From contig UCJA01000018.1 in the NCBI GenBank assembly GCA_900472675.1, positions 1 through 64,000 of the forward strand: 64,000 bases of DNA, read 5' to 3'. Within the stretch, counting starts at the first letter, position 1. Each line of letters starts with the position of its first letter. Below, in pieces: positions 15,263-24,231 of the stretch. The DNA is from Hyphomicrobiales bacterium (GTDB lineage Bacteria > Pseudomonadota > Alphaproteobacteria > Rhizobiales > Rhizobiaceae). The position numbers and the translations under genes were made by a program. The notes below the pieces were generated by a model that saw only the letters and a program-made list of their open reading frames with translations, ran no database searches and had not been told where the DNA came from.

Positions 15263-16090
15263 TTAGCCGTCTGTGGAAACAGTCACGCTCTTCCAAGCTT
15301 CGATTTCCTGGGTCAGGCGTTCGATCCGCGCCGTTACATGTCTAAGCGCATCGCTGCCAAGGAGAAGTTGCGGCGGGGGATTTTCAGATTCGATGAGGGT
15401 CAGCACCGCGTCGGCGAGCTTTTTCGGATTTCCGAGCTGCTTGCCGCTCACTGCCTGACGCGCCTCGCGGATCGGATCGAACAGGGTATCATAGTCAGCA
15501 ATGGAACGCTCTGTGCGGACCATAGAACGGCCTGCCCAGTCCGTCCGGAACGAGCCGGGGCAAAGGGTTGTTACGTGCACACCAAACGGCGCCATTTCCG
15601 ACCGCATGACCTCTGAAATACCCTGCAACGCGAACTTGCTGCCGCAGTAATAGGCGATGCCGGGCATGGTGATCATGCCTCCCATCGACGTGACGTTGAC
15701 GATAAAGCCGCTTCGGCGCTCACGGAACCTCGGGAGGAACGCCTTGGCGACTGCAACGGCGCCAAACACATTCACGTCGAACTGGCGGCGCATCTCCTCG
15801 ATCGGCGATTCCTCAAGCACACCCTCGTGCCCATATCCGGCATTGTTGATCAGCACATCGACTGGGCCGTGCTCTTCCTCCGCTCGCTGCACCGCGACCG
15901 GAATACGATCAAAATCGGTGACGTCGCAGAGGACCGGGCGCAGTTCCGGGAGGGTCTTTGCCAGCGCTTCGCGCGAGGATTCGGAGCGGATGGTCCCGAT
16001 GACGGTATGTCCGGCTTCGATTGCAGCAGTGGCGATCGCCAGCCCAAAACCCGAGTTCGCCCCTGTTATGAAAAACGTTTTGCTCGACAT
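15263..16090 (-). CDS. SDR family oxidoreductase
   Basis: A 275-residue classical SDR. TGANSGFGLAIA near residues 8-19 binds the nucleotide; DVTDF, NNAGYG and the active-site YYCGSK with serine in NVTSMGGM follow. FRTDWAGRSM after the active site places it in the same subgroup as 9126-9950. The ATG at 16090 has a perfect AAGGAG. The frame is open for 50 codons further upstream but crosses the AraC promoter, so it is not used. It is divergent from an AraC-type regulator, 93 bases away, which is the likely activator. The substrate is unknown. Confidence 0.88.
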   Translation of the reverse strand: MSSKTFFITGANSGFGLAIATAAIEAGHTVIGTIRSESSREALAKTLPELRPVLCDVTDFDRIPVAVQRAEEEHGPVDVLINNAGYGHEGVLEESPIEEMRRQFDVNVFGAVAVAKAFLPRFRERRSGFIVNVTSMGGMITMPGIAYYCGSKFALQGISEVMRSEMAPFGVHVTTLCPGSFRTDWAGRSMVRTERSIADYDTLFDPIREARQAVSGKQLGNPKKLADAVLTLIESENPPPQLLLGSDALRHVTARIERLTQEIEAWKSVTVSTDG

Positions 16091-16183
16091 TTCTGAAACT
16101 CCTTGATTACCCGTTGATGTGACAGATAATCTGGAGACAACGCGGGTTCGATTGCGAATCCTCTTAAAGTTTTGCCAATTCCT

Positions 16184-17095
16184 ATGAACTATAAAATGCC
16201 GCCCTCTACACATGACCAGTCTGCCGCCTTGGCCGGACAACTCGCTCCTCGTCTTGGCTACAACCAGACCGGGCTCAGTTGTGTCCGTATCCTACGCACG
16301 GAAGCAGTGCTGAATGACATTCCGGTTCTTTATAAGCCGGGCGCCGTGTTCGTATTGCAGGGGAGCAAACACGGAATTCTGGACGGGGAAATCTACCTCT
16401 ATGACGAGCACCACTATCTTGCCGTTTCGGTGCCCGTTCCCTTTAGGATGACATCTACAGCCAGTCCACGGCGGCCACTGCTCGCGGTCTATTTAGAGTT
16501 CGACATGCAGATGGCGGCCGAGATCGCCACGCAGCTTGAAAAGCTCGCGGGTCCTGCAAGCGTCAAGCCAAAAGGGCTCTTCTCGAGTAGGATGGACAGC
16601 ACTATCGAAGACGTCCTGCTGCGCTTGCTGACGGTGCTCGGCAGTCCGGTTGAGGTCGCCGTCCTTGGCGGCTCCATCCTGCGTGAGTTGCATTACCGGG
16701 TCATGTCAGGGCCGCAAGGCGGCGCAGTGATCGCCGCCCTGGAGCGGAAAGGGACGTCGGGAAAACTGATCGAGAGCCTGGCATGGCTGCGCAAAAACTA
16801 CGGCTCTGAAATCACCGTCGCGGACCTTGCCAGAGCGGTGGGCATGAGCGTTCCTTCATACCATGTCCATTTCAAGGAGCTGACAGGCTCAAGTCCGATG
16901 CAATACGTGAAGGCGATGCGGCTCCATGAAGCGAGACTGATGATCGCCCGCCAGACGGCGACAATTGCAGAGGTGGCGGCGTCAGTGGGCTATGTCAGCC
17001 CGGCGCAATTCAGCCGCGACTTCAGACGGCATTTCGGGCGTACCGCATCGGAAGAAGCGAAGTGGGTCAGGCATCACCTGGGCGAACAGGTTTGA
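16184..17095 (+). CDS. AraC family transcriptional regulator
   Basis: A 303-residue regulator with an N-terminal cupin-like AraC_N domain (residues ~20-170, including VFVLQGSKHGILDGE) and a C-terminal double HTH (residues ~205-300). The latter reads ITVADLARAVGMSVPSYHVHF and later IAEVAASVGYVSPAQFSRDF. This architecture is that of the YqhC type, which responds to aldehydes and activates a neighbouring oxidoreductase. That fits its divergent SDR neighbour. The start is uncertain: the ATG at 16184 is chosen, but an ATG at 16196 and a TTG at 16172 are also in frame, and no strong ribosome-binding site marks any of them. Confidence 0.85.
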   Translation: MNYKMPPSTHDQSAALAGQLAPRLGYNQTGLSCVRILRTEAVLNDIPVLYKPGAVFVLQGSKHGILDGEIYLYDEHHYLAVSVPVPFRMTSTASPRRPLLAVYLEFDMQMAAEIATQLEKLAGPASVKPKGLFSSRMDSTIEDVLLRLLTVLGSPVEVAVLGGSILRELHYRVMSGPQGGAVIAALERKGTSGKLIESLAWLRKNYGSEITVADLARAVGMSVPSYHVHFKELTGSSPMQYVKAMRLHEARLMIARQTATIAEVAASVGYVSPAQFSRDFRRHFGRTASEEAKWVRHHLGEQV

Positions 17096-17146
17096 CCATT
17101 GCCCCTCACCGTTATGACGATCGATCGACCGTCAGAACACAACATG

Positions 17147-17854
17147 TCATTGTAAAGCGGTTTGAAGGCCGGCTTTGCAATGAATGAGGGTCGTGTCGAA
17201 GACGGGAACGCCTACGTTATCCTGGTTTAACAGCATACCCACCTCGGTACAGCCGAGGATAAGACAGTCGCAGCCTTTGTCGACCAGACGCTGCGCAATC
17301 CGTTCATAGGTCAAGCGGCTCTCCTCGCGAACGATGTCGCGGCACAGCTCTTCATAGATAATACGATGGGTTTCTGTTCGATCATCAGCTTCAGGGATCG
17401 TTGGCGACAGCCCCTGAGCGATGAGGCGGTCGGTGTAGAAGGTCTGCTCCATGGTGAAGGCCGTTGCCATCAAACCCGGTCTCCGGAAACCGCGGTCGAG
17501 GATAGCGGTTGCAGTCGCGTCCGCGATGTGCACGAACGGGATCGACACCCTGCCCACGATCTTGTCCGCCACCTTGTGCATGGTATTCGTCGCCAGAATG
17601 AGGAGGTCGGCACCTCCGCGCTGCAGCGCGATAGCATGTTCATTGAGGATTCGGCCCGCCGCGTCCCAATCGGAGGATGCCTGCAACTTTTCGATTTCGT
17701 CGAAGTCGACAGACCGTATGAGAAGCTCGGGAGAATGGAGTCCTCCCAGGCTCTCGCGGGTAAGCCTGCAGAGTTCTCGGTAATAAATCTGGGTTGACGT
17801 CGCGGACATTCCGCCAAGTATGCCGATGGTCTTCAAATTCTTCTCCATGTTCAT
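17147..17854 (-). CDS. aspartate/glutamate racemase family protein, YgeA-like
   Basis: A 235-residue PLP-independent amino-acid racemase. IGILGGMSATSTQIYY at the N-terminus is diagnostic. The first catalytic position reads TNTMH (residues 89-93), with threonine where most aspartate racemases have cysteine. The second catalytic cysteine is present in LGCTE (C202). Escherichia coli YgeA has the same Thr/Cys pair and prefers L-substrates of broad type, so this protein probably does the same. It stands between convergent AraC and an unrelated SDR gene without an obvious operon partner. Confidence 0.85.
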   Translation of the reverse strand: MNMEKNLKTIGILGGMSATSTQIYYRELCRLTRESLGGLHSPELLIRSVDFDEIEKLQASSDWDAAGRILNEHAIALQRGGADLLILATNTMHKVADKIVGRVSIPFVHIADATATAILDRGFRRPGLMATAFTMEQTFYTDRLIAQGLSPTIPEADDRTETHRIIYEELCRDIVREESRLTYERIAQRLVDKGCDCLILGCTEVGMLLNQDNVGVPVFDTTLIHCKAGLQTALQ

Positions 17855-18102
17855 ACGTTAGGTCTGTTACCGCTCAACGGGCGCTTGAGCAGAAACCAGG
17901 CTACCCATATTTGCTATTTTGCTACGATCGCAACGCAGGAAAACCACCAACGGAGTGGAGAAATTCCTGGATGATGGCCACCGCCCGCTTCGCCAGATTT
18001 ACGCGCACAGTGCAGCGGAGGGAACTCCGCAGCCCATTCGCGCTTAAATTCCGCATTATCACCTACAGGACAGAGCGGCGAGGCACCGCCTCGTATCAAT
18101 GC

Positions 18103-18858
18103 TCAGGCACTGATGCCGCCATCGACGAGAATGCCTGAGCCGGTGATGTAGGCTGCACCGGGACCCGCGAGAAAGGCGACGGCCTCTGCGACTTCACTGG
18201 CTTTACCGTATCGAGCAATCGAGAGGTTTGGCAGGATAGCGGCTGCGAGCGCGCCATCGGCAGGGTTCATGTCAGTATCAATCGGACCTGGTCGAACCAG
18301 ATTGACAGTAATTTCCCGAGAGCCCAGCTCACGTGCGAGACCGCGCGTGAAGCTTTCCAGCGCAGACTTGGTCGCGGCATAGACCGCGATCCCCGCGAAC
18401 GGCACAGCCAGACCCGCGTTGCTGCCGGTACTGATGATGCGACCTCCGTTGGGAATATATTTCAGCGCTGCCTGAGTGATCAGAAAGACACCGCGAACAT
18501 TGACGTTCAGCTGAAGATCAATCTCCTCCAGTGGCTGCGTGGAGAAATCACCTGCGAAAAGGACACCGGCATTATTGACCAGAATATCAAGGCCGCCGAG
18601 CTCAGCGACAGTTTGTTCGACGGTAGCCATCGCGGCTGCTTTGCTCGCGGCATCGGCATGGATGGCGATCGCATTTCGACCCATGGCGCGGATCTTGGCA
18701 ACGAGAGCTTCCGCTTTCTCGACCGACTTCTCATAGGTGATCGCAACGTCGGCACCATCCTCGGCCAGTTTTAGCGCAATTGCCGCACCGATACCGCGTG
18801 CCGCACCGGTGACCAGCGCGCGCTTGCCGGAAAGAGGTAGTGTGGAGATGTTGTTCAT
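18103..18858 (-). CDS. SDR family oxidoreductase (3-oxoacyl-ACP reductase-like)
   Basis: A 251-residue classical SDR. It has TGAARGIGAAIA (cofactor), NNAGVL, serine in STGSNAGLAV, YAATK (Tyr-Lys pair) and a C-terminal ITGSGILVDGG. The sequence after the active site, RPGPIDTDMNPADG, is shared with a group of plasmid-borne SDRs of unknown substrate that sit beside TetR regulators and transporters. It lies 77 bases downstream of the MFS transporter's stop codon, in the same direction; AGAGG precedes its ATG. It is probably the second... or a separate unit following the transporter: its start at 18858 precedes the transporter stop at 18936 in map order, so it is transcribed after the transporter. 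Confidence 0.85.
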   Translation of the reverse strand: MNNISTLPLSGKRALVTGAARGIGAAIALKLAEDGADVAITYEKSVEKAEALVAKIRAMGRNAIAIHADAASKAAAMATVEQTVAELGGLDILVNNAGVLFAGDFSTQPLEEIDLQLNVNVRGVFLITQAALKYIPNGGRIISTGSNAGLAVPFAGIAVYAATKSALESFTRGLARELGSREITVNLVRPGPIDTDMNPADGALAAAILPNLSIARYGKASEVAEAVAFLAGPGAAYITGSGILVDGGISA

Positions 18859-18935
18859 GGAGAGTACCTCTGTATGTCTCTGTTTTGCTCGGGAGTTTCA
18901 CGCCGTTTCCGCGCGATCGGCTGATGATGCGCCGC

Positions 18936-20354
18936 TCATCGACGCAACGGTTGGGTCGATGTAAGGCTGACGGAAAGCCATCCCGCGATGAGAAGACAAA
19001 TGGCAATTGCAACGGCTGCAACGCTGTATGCTCGGCCAATGGATTGGACGTCTGTGGCCGGCCCCAAGATCGAGAAGAACAACCCGCCAACGATTGCGGC
19101 TGCCAACGCACCGCCAATCTGAAACATCGAATTGACCAGACCAGAGGCCAATCCTGACTGCGCCCGGTCCACCCTTTGCACGATGCTCTTCACCAGGTTT
19201 GGAAGGGCGATCCCTTGCCCCGCACCGATAAGAAAAAGCGCAGCAAAAAGGAATTGTGGAAGGCCATTCGAAATCAAGGCCGCCGTTCCAAACAACCCTG
19301 CAGCTTGCAGCACCATGCCGGCGCCGGCGGAAAATCTTCCGAAGACGCGGAGGATGCGCTCACTTGCGAACGGACCAAGGACGAAGCCGACGGCCGCAGG
19401 AAGGATCGCCAGCCCGGCCTCGAAAGGCGTCAGACCAAGGCCACCCTGCTGATAGACCGAGAATATCAGCCAGAAGGCCGCAAGCGAGTAGAAGAACAAT
19501 GCAGCCAGCAGCCCGCGCATTAGTCCACGGTTTTGCAGCAGGCTAGGTGCAAGAATCGGATCTCTCCCCGTCGACTCCAGGTGTTTCTCATGCCGCCAGA
19601 ACAGGAGGAAAAACGGGAGGGACATGACAAGCATCACGATAAGCCAGATCGGCCACCCCTGCTCCCGGCCCTCGATCAGCGGCGCAATCAGTGCAAATAG
19701 CGCAATCGCGATCAACAGTGCTCCGCCAAGATCCAGTTTGCTTGGGTGCGCAGATCGGGTTTCTCGCAACATGATGAAGGCCGACGGCGCAGCGACTGCA
19801 ATAACCGGCAGGTTGATGAGGAAGATGGCTCTCCATCCAAGACCAAGAACATCAAGCGCAATCAACGCACCACCAAGAAACAGACCAACCATCGATGCCA
19901 TCCCGAATGTCAGGGCATAAAAGCTGAGGGCTCTTGATTTTTCTTGGTCTGGGAAAATGGCATTGATCGAAGCCAAGGCCTGCGGTGCCATAATTGCCGC
20001 TGCAAACCCCTGAAGGATACGGCCGGCGACCAACGCGGCTGGAGACCAGGCAAACCCGCATAAGGCAGATGCGGCTGCAAACCCGACCATTCCAGCCAGA
20101 AAGACATTTCGTCGACCATAGAGATCTCCAAGCCTGCCGCCAGTGATAAGCATCACAGCATAGGTGGTGGCGTAACCGGAGATAATCAGCTGCATCGTTG
20201 ACGCAGAAGCCCTGAAATCTGCCCGGATCGAGGGCAGCGCCACATTGACGATGAAGAAGTCAAGCGGTGGCAAAAAGGCGCCGGTCAAAAGGATGATCAG
20301 TGCAATCCAACGACGTGGATCGAGTTTGTCATCGGGATTGCTCGTGTCTCTCAT
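18936..20354 (-). CDS. MFS transporter, DHA2-type drug exporter (14 TM)
   Basis: A 472-residue major-facilitator exporter. Fourteen hydrophobic segments can be followed. LDFFIVNVALPSI in helix 1 is the DHA2 family motif, and GGRLGDLYGRRNVFLAG is motif A between helices 2 and 3. The ATG at 20354 has GGAGA eight bases upstream; an ATG seven codons earlier is not supported. A TetR gene lies 80 bases upstream on the same strand, and related palindromes precede both, so it is probably repressed by that TetR and induced by a toxic substrate. The SDR gene at 18103-18858 follows. Confidence 0.88.
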   Translation of the reverse strand: MRDTSNPDDKLDPRRWIALIILLTGAFLPPLDFFIVNVALPSIRADFRASASTMQLIISGYATTYAVMLITGGRLGDLYGRRNVFLAGMVGFAAASALCGFAWSPAALVAGRILQGFAAAIMAPQALASINAIFPDQEKSRALSFYALTFGMASMVGLFLGGALIALDVLGLGWRAIFLINLPVIAVAAPSAFIMLRETRSAHPSKLDLGGALLIAIALFALIAPLIEGREQGWPIWLIVMLVMSLPFFLLFWRHEKHLESTGRDPILAPSLLQNRGLMRGLLAALFFYSLAAFWLIFSVYQQGGLGLTPFEAGLAILPAAVGFVLGPFASERILRVFGRFSAGAGMVLQAAGLFGTAALISNGLPQFLFAALFLIGAGQGIALPNLVKSIVQRVDRAQSGLASGLVNSMFQIGGALAAAIVGGLFFSILGPATDVQSIGRAYSVAAVAIAICLLIAGWLSVSLTSTQPLRR

Positions 20355-20406
20355 AAGTGTCTCCACATCGACCAAAAAATCGATCGACGGTTTGAAATGA
20401 TAAAAA

Positions 20407-20427
20407 TTGGGAACCTATTGGTTCCAA
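20407..20427. promoter_or_regulatory. TetR operator between the TetR and MFS genes
   Basis: Dyad TTGGGAACC-TAT-TGGTTCCAA, about 50 bases upstream of the MFS start and just downstream of the TetR stop. It shares the core GGAACC-N2-TTGGT with the site at 21055-21075 in front of the TetR gene. Confidence 0.6.
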
Positions 20428-20434
20428 ATTGAAG

Positions 20435-21046
20435 TTAGCCAAGCGCCTTCAGCGCCAGTTCGACCATGGCCCTCGTCTCAGCGCGATCCGCTCCTGCTTT
20501 GGCAAGGACCCGCATGCCCTGAATCTGACACACGAGGAACCTGGCAAGCGTTCGTTCATCCAGCTCGGGATCGATTTCGCCCAAGGCCTGCGCTCTTATT
20601 ATCGCCGCCGCATAAAGATCTTGCAGCCGCCTGAACAGCCGGGAAATACGTGGTGCGACCTCTTTATCCTTTGGGAGCATCTCGACAGCTGCAAAGACGA
20701 CAAAGCATCCACGCAAACCGTCCTGTCCCGATGCTTGATCCACCTGTTGAGAAAAAGCTTCTAAAATCGCGGCTTTGGGCGACGGATTGGAATGAAGCGC
20801 TTCACCGACCGAGCGAACCGCGTCCTCAATGTAAGCGTCGAGGGCGCGCAGATAGACGCCTCTCTTATCGACGAAAGCCTTATAAAAGCTGCCTCTGGAA
20901 AGTTTCATACCCTCAAGCAAGTCGGGAAGGGATGCTTCGTGATATCCACGATCCCAAAATACGTGCATTGCTTTTCGAACTGCTTCATCGAGTTCAAATT
21001 CTCTAGGGCGACCAACGGACGCGGATATTTGAGTGCGCTTGACCAT
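20435..21046 (-). CDS. TetR family transcriptional regulator
   Basis: A 203-residue TetR regulator of the AcrR-like group. GRPREFELDEAVRKAMHVFW opens it, and the HTH reads ASLPDLLEGMKLSRGSFYKAF. C90 or so lies in LRGCFVVFAAVEM, a conserved feature of this group, which often represses oxidoreductase or efflux genes in response to electrophiles. The start at 21046 leaves a nearby palindrome (21055-21075) just upstream; a longer frame from 21115 would bury it. It is followed by the MFS exporter and SDR genes. Its HTH region is very similar to that of the TetR at 30338-30967. Confidence 0.88.
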   Translation of the reverse strand: MVKRTQISASVGRPREFELDEAVRKAMHVFWDRGYHEASLPDLLEGMKLSRGSFYKAFVDKRGVYLRALDAYIEDAVRSVGEALHSNPSPKAAILEAFSQQVDQASGQDGLRGCFVVFAAVEMLPKDKEVAPRISRLFRRLQDLYAAAIIRAQALGEIDPELDERTLARFLVCQIQGMRVLAKAGADRAETRAMVELALKALG

Positions 21047-21054
21047 AAGTGCTA

Positions 21055-21075
21055 TATGGAACCATTTGGTCCATA
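21055..21075. promoter_or_regulatory. TetR autoregulatory operator
   Basis: Imperfect palindrome TATGGAACC-ATT-TGGTCCATA, nine bases upstream of the TetR start codon. It shares 14 of 21 positions with the site at 20407-20427, including the whole GGAACC...TTGGT core. Confidence 0.6.
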
Positions 21076-21124
21076 ATGCAAGCGATATTTTCGGGATCGC
21101 GCCAAGCGTCGGCACCCAAGTTAG

Positions 21125-21505
21125 TTATCGACGCCGATCGACGGGATAATCCCGAGAGAATTCCCTGACCGCCATCAAAATCGGCATAAGCCCGCGGCCT
21201 GCCGAACTCAGCGAGTATTCGACTCGCGGAGGCTGCTCTTGAAAGTCGTGTCGGATTATGAGGCCGTCAATTTCCAGCTCCCTGAGATGTTGCGTTAGCA
21301 TCTTCTGGGATATCCTAGGTATGTCTCTCATGAACTGCGATGCCCGCAATGATGGTTCGGCGAACAATCGGAAAAGGATCGGCAGTTTCCAACGTCCTGT
21401 GATCATCCCAAGCACCCTGCTGACATGAGAGACAGAACCGTCGGCTCCGAGGCATGTCGCCCTGTCCTCGACAGGCACTTTAAAGTGCGTAATTGCCTGT
21501 TTCAT
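21125..21505 (-). CDS. HxlR family transcriptional regulator
   Basis: A 126-residue winged-helix HxlR (MarR-like) regulator. The core reads GMITGRWKLPILFRLF, then the recognition region RISQKMLTQHLRELEIDGLI and the wing PPRVEYSLSSAGRGL. C18 near the N-terminus is in the position often used for thiol or aldehyde sensing in this family (inference). GAGG lies upstream of the ATG at 21505. The gene is divergent from an SDR gene, with only 46 bases between their start codons, and very likely controls it. Confidence 0.87.
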   Translation of the reverse strand: MKQAITHFKVPVEDRATCLGADGSVSHVSRVLGMITGRWKLPILFRLFAEPSLRASQFMRDIPRISQKMLTQHLRELEIDGLIIRHDFQEQPPRVEYSLSSAGRGLMPILMAVREFSRDYPVDRRR

Positions 21506-21551
21506 CGACGAACCTCATATCTGCCGGAGACGATAACACGGACCAAATATC

Positions 21552-22361
21552 ATGGACTTACAACTCCAGAACAAGGTTGCGCTGGTCACGGGAAGCAGCA
21601 AGGGAATTGGCGAGGGTGTGGCCAGGGGCCTCGCAAAGGAAGGGGCAACCGTTCTTGTCCACGGTCGCGACAGAATGAAAACGGAGGAAGTCGCGCATGA
21701 CATCATATCCTCTGGAGGTCGGGCATTCGCGGTAGTCGGTGACCTGACAGTGTCGGATCAGGTCGATCGTCTTGTTAGGGATTCCAAGGCCGCAGCAGGG
21801 TCGATCGACATCCTGGTCAACAATGCTGGCGGATCTGCCCCGGCGGAGGATTGGACCTCGACAAACTCTGAAACGTGGGCCGCTGTCTATGACAGAAACG
21901 TGCTCGCATCTGTGAGGATCGTCTCGCTAGTTCTGCCCGCAATGAAAGCATCGCGGTGGGGTCGGATCATAAACATCTCAAGCCTGGCGGCCCTGATGCC
22001 GCCCGCAAGTCGACCGGACTACTCCGCCGCCAAGGCGGCCATGATCGCGATGACGGCGTCGCTCGCAAAAGACGTTGCTGCATACGGCATCACCGCAAAC
22101 ACCGTTTCGCCTGGAACGGTGCATAGCATCAGTTTGGATACCGCATTCCGTAAGAAAGCCATTGAGAGGGGGATGGCCATTGACGCCCCCTGGGACGACA
22201 TAGAGAGAGAAATCCTGCCAATGTTTGCTCAGGTGCCCGTTGGAAGGGTCGGAACCCTCGAGGAGATTGCAGATGCGATTGCGTTTCTCTCGAGCCCCCG
22301 TGCTGGCTATATCACAGGAGCAAACCTCCGACTTGACGGAGGAATGTGGCCAGGGATGTAG
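21552..22361 (+). CDS. SDR family oxidoreductase
   Basis: A 269-residue classical SDR. TGSSKGIGEGVA near residues 13-24, NNAGGSAPA, serine in NISSLAALMP, YSAAK with the Tyr-Lys pair, and ITGANLRLDGGMWPGM at the C-terminus are present. The NNAGG-type motif and the longer insertion after the active site (EREILPMFAQ) match 3-oxoacyl-reductase-like SDRs. It is divergent from HxlR. The next gene, an acetylesterase-like hydrolase, converges on it 45 bases away. Confidence 0.87.
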   Translation: MDLQLQNKVALVTGSSKGIGEGVARGLAKEGATVLVHGRDRMKTEEVAHDIISSGGRAFAVVGDLTVSDQVDRLVRDSKAAAGSIDILVNNAGGSAPAEDWTSTNSETWAAVYDRNVLASVRIVSLVLPAMKASRWGRIINISSLAALMPPASRPDYSAAKAAMIAMTASLAKDVAAYGITANTVSPGTVHSISLDTAFRKKAIERGMAIDAPWDDIEREILPMFAQVPVGRVGTLEEIADAIAFLSSPRAGYITGANLRLDGGMWPGM

Positions 22362-22406
22362 CAGGACAACAGAGAAGCTGCGCCAAACCTGTCTAAGTTC
22401 CCCGCC

Positions 22407-23393
22407 TCAGTTCCAGTTTGCCATGACGAACCGGTGGATCTCCGCTTCGAGTTCCTGGTCTTCCGGCGTCCCACCCATGAAGCCACCATGGGGCATAGCT
22501 TCGAAGACGTGCAATTCGGTTTCCACGCCAGCTTTTCGCAAGGCTCGATGCATCCTCACCGTGTTTGACAGGAACAGGTCACGCGTGCCGGTCTGCAGGA
22601 ATGTCGGCGGAAAGGCCGCCAAATCGCCGAAGAGCGGCGATAGATAGGGATTGGAGAGATCGGCACCACCGGCGTAGAGCAGGTTGTTTGATCGTAGCGG
22701 GCGGGGCAGAACGAGATCAATCATCTGGTTGGTCTGGAAGCTGTCACCGGATTCGGTGAGGTCAACCTGTGGCGAGAGCAAGACTAATCTGCCAGGCATT
22801 GGCATGCCTTCATCTCTTGCCCGCAGCAGCATGGCAGTCGCGAGATTGCCGCCTGCCGATCTCCCCAGGATGATTACCTTGTCGGGGGAGTGACCTCTCA
22901 AGACATGACGGTACGTGGCTAAGCAGTCATCAAGAGCGGCCGGATAGGGATGCTCAGGCGGCATCCGGTAATCGACGCCGTAGCATCGCACGGCGTGCTG
23001 GTGAGCTTGGCGTCGCGCACTGACGCGACAGGCCTCACCGCCTCCGAACACCAATGCGCCGCCATGCAGGTCGATGAGTGCGCCACGCTCATGAAATGCT
23101 CCGTGCGGCGTCGCGACATGGATCGTTGCTTGTTCGACTACAATTGTCTTGACTGTGGACTGCAAACTCCCGGCAAGATCTTTGGCCGCGGCGGCGTAAT
23201 GCGCATCTACTGCGGCTTTCATCATCATCCAGCCTGAAAAATCCTCTGGGGACGGCATTTCGAACCGCGCATTCATAGGGCTGCCGTCCTTGTCGACCAG
23301 GCGCGACAGTGCCGCTTGTGCTTCGACGCTGATGGACTGTGGGGCCTGAATCATCCGTGAAGGGACGGCTGCACTGCGTGAGGAATTGCTCAT
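22407..23393 (-). CDS. alpha/beta hydrolase, HSL-type acetyl esterase
   Basis: A 328-residue esterase of the hormone-sensitive-lipase family. LIDLHGGALVFGGG holds the HGGA oxyanion hole (usual form HGGG), and GRSAGGNLA carries the nucleophile serine. DYRMPPEHPYPAALDD is the family marker, and the C-terminal acid/His are in GTRDLFLSN and FEAMPHGGF. It would cleave short acyl esters in the cytoplasm. It is the single gene between the SDR and the NrsF gene, with a 190-base upstream region in which I see no defined promoter. Confidence 0.87.
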   Translation of the reverse strand: MSNSSRSAAVPSRMIQAPQSISVEAQAALSRLVDKDGSPMNARFEMPSPEDFSGWMMMKAAVDAHYAAAAKDLAGSLQSTVKTIVVEQATIHVATPHGAFHERGALIDLHGGALVFGGGEACRVSARRQAHQHAVRCYGVDYRMPPEHPYPAALDDCLATYRHVLRGHSPDKVIILGRSAGGNLATAMLLRARDEGMPMPGRLVLLSPQVDLTESGDSFQTNQMIDLVLPRPLRSNNLLYAGGADLSNPYLSPLFGDLAAFPPTFLQTGTRDLFLSNTVRMHRALRKAGVETELHVFEAMPHGGFMGGTPEDQELEAEIHRFVMANWN

Positions 23394-23583
23394 TTCTTGC
23401 TCTGTAATGGAACGAAGCGACGATGACTTTTTCTCGAACCCGGGCGCCGGTCTGGCCTGTCGATTTTAGATGTTCTGCCCGAGACATGAGATCGCTTCAG
23501 ATTGGCACTTGGGTCCGCAGCCAGATGACTGACTGTATCCCATTGCTTTGAAGGGAGAATAGCCTATTACCAAACTGATTTTG

Positions 23584-24231
23584 CTACCACCTCAACAGTT
23601 TGGGCCCGATTGACGCTCCCAGTGCCGCTACACATGCAATGGCGATCGAATACCATACCGCCACAAAGGCAGCGCCATCGTTGAGGCAGGCGATGGTATA
23701 GGCGAGACCACCAACGGAACCTGCAAGGAAACCTGCAATAGCGCCTGCCTGGCTGAGCCGCGTGGGCGTTCCGGCCCGCATCGCAGAAAGAATAGCGGCG
23801 AGCGCCGGGATGGAAGCCATGATGATAGTACCCACACAATTTAGCACCGAGTAGGTGTGAACCCCAAGCAAGGGAAAGCCGCTCCGATCGAACAGAGCTC
23901 CGGTAAGCAGGAAGGCCAGTGCCGGAGCAAGAAAGATAACCGTGCGAGGCACCTGGCTCGGCTGGACCACTGTCCAAACAAGATGAAACCCGCCGGCAGC
24001 TACAAGAACCATGCCGATGACCTTGAACAGGAACGTCCATGTCGGGAGTATCTGCATGAGGTCGGAGCGAGGTCCGGCGATCATCACAACGACACCAGTC
24101 GCTGCCAGGATCGAAAAGACCAGCGCGACAGGTAGGACGATCGAGAGACGGAGCGAAAGTGACGCGCCTTTACCAGCTTGCGCTGCAAGCCCTCGAATAA
24201 GATCGTCCGTTGGTTGTCGATTGTCATTCAT
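23584..24231 (-). CDS. NrsF/DUF1109 family anti-sigma factor (membrane)
   Basis: A 215-residue membrane protein with six predicted helices, for example LRLSIVLPVALVFSILAATG, VIGMVLVAAGGFHLVWTVV, TVIFLAPALAFLLTGALF and FVAVWYSIAIACVAALGASI. DUF1109/NrsF proteins are membrane anti-sigma factors of SigF-type ECF sigma factors. Cysteines lie near residues 132 and 183-200 in LNCVGTII and YTIACLND, positions that suit the metal/redox sensing known for Caulobacter NrsF. Its ATG overlaps the end of the sigma-factor gene by eight bases. Confidence 0.83.
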   Translation of the reverse strand: MNDNRQPTDDLIRGLAAQAGKGASLSLRLSIVLPVALVFSILAATGVVVMIAGPRSDLMQILPTWTFLFKVIGMVLVAAGGFHLVWTVVQPSQVPRTVIFLAPALAFLLTGALFDRSGFPLLGVHTYSVLNCVGTIIMASIPALAAILSAMRAGTPTRLSQAGAIAGFLAGSVGGLAYTIACLNDGAAFVAVWYSIAIACVAALGASIGPKLLRW

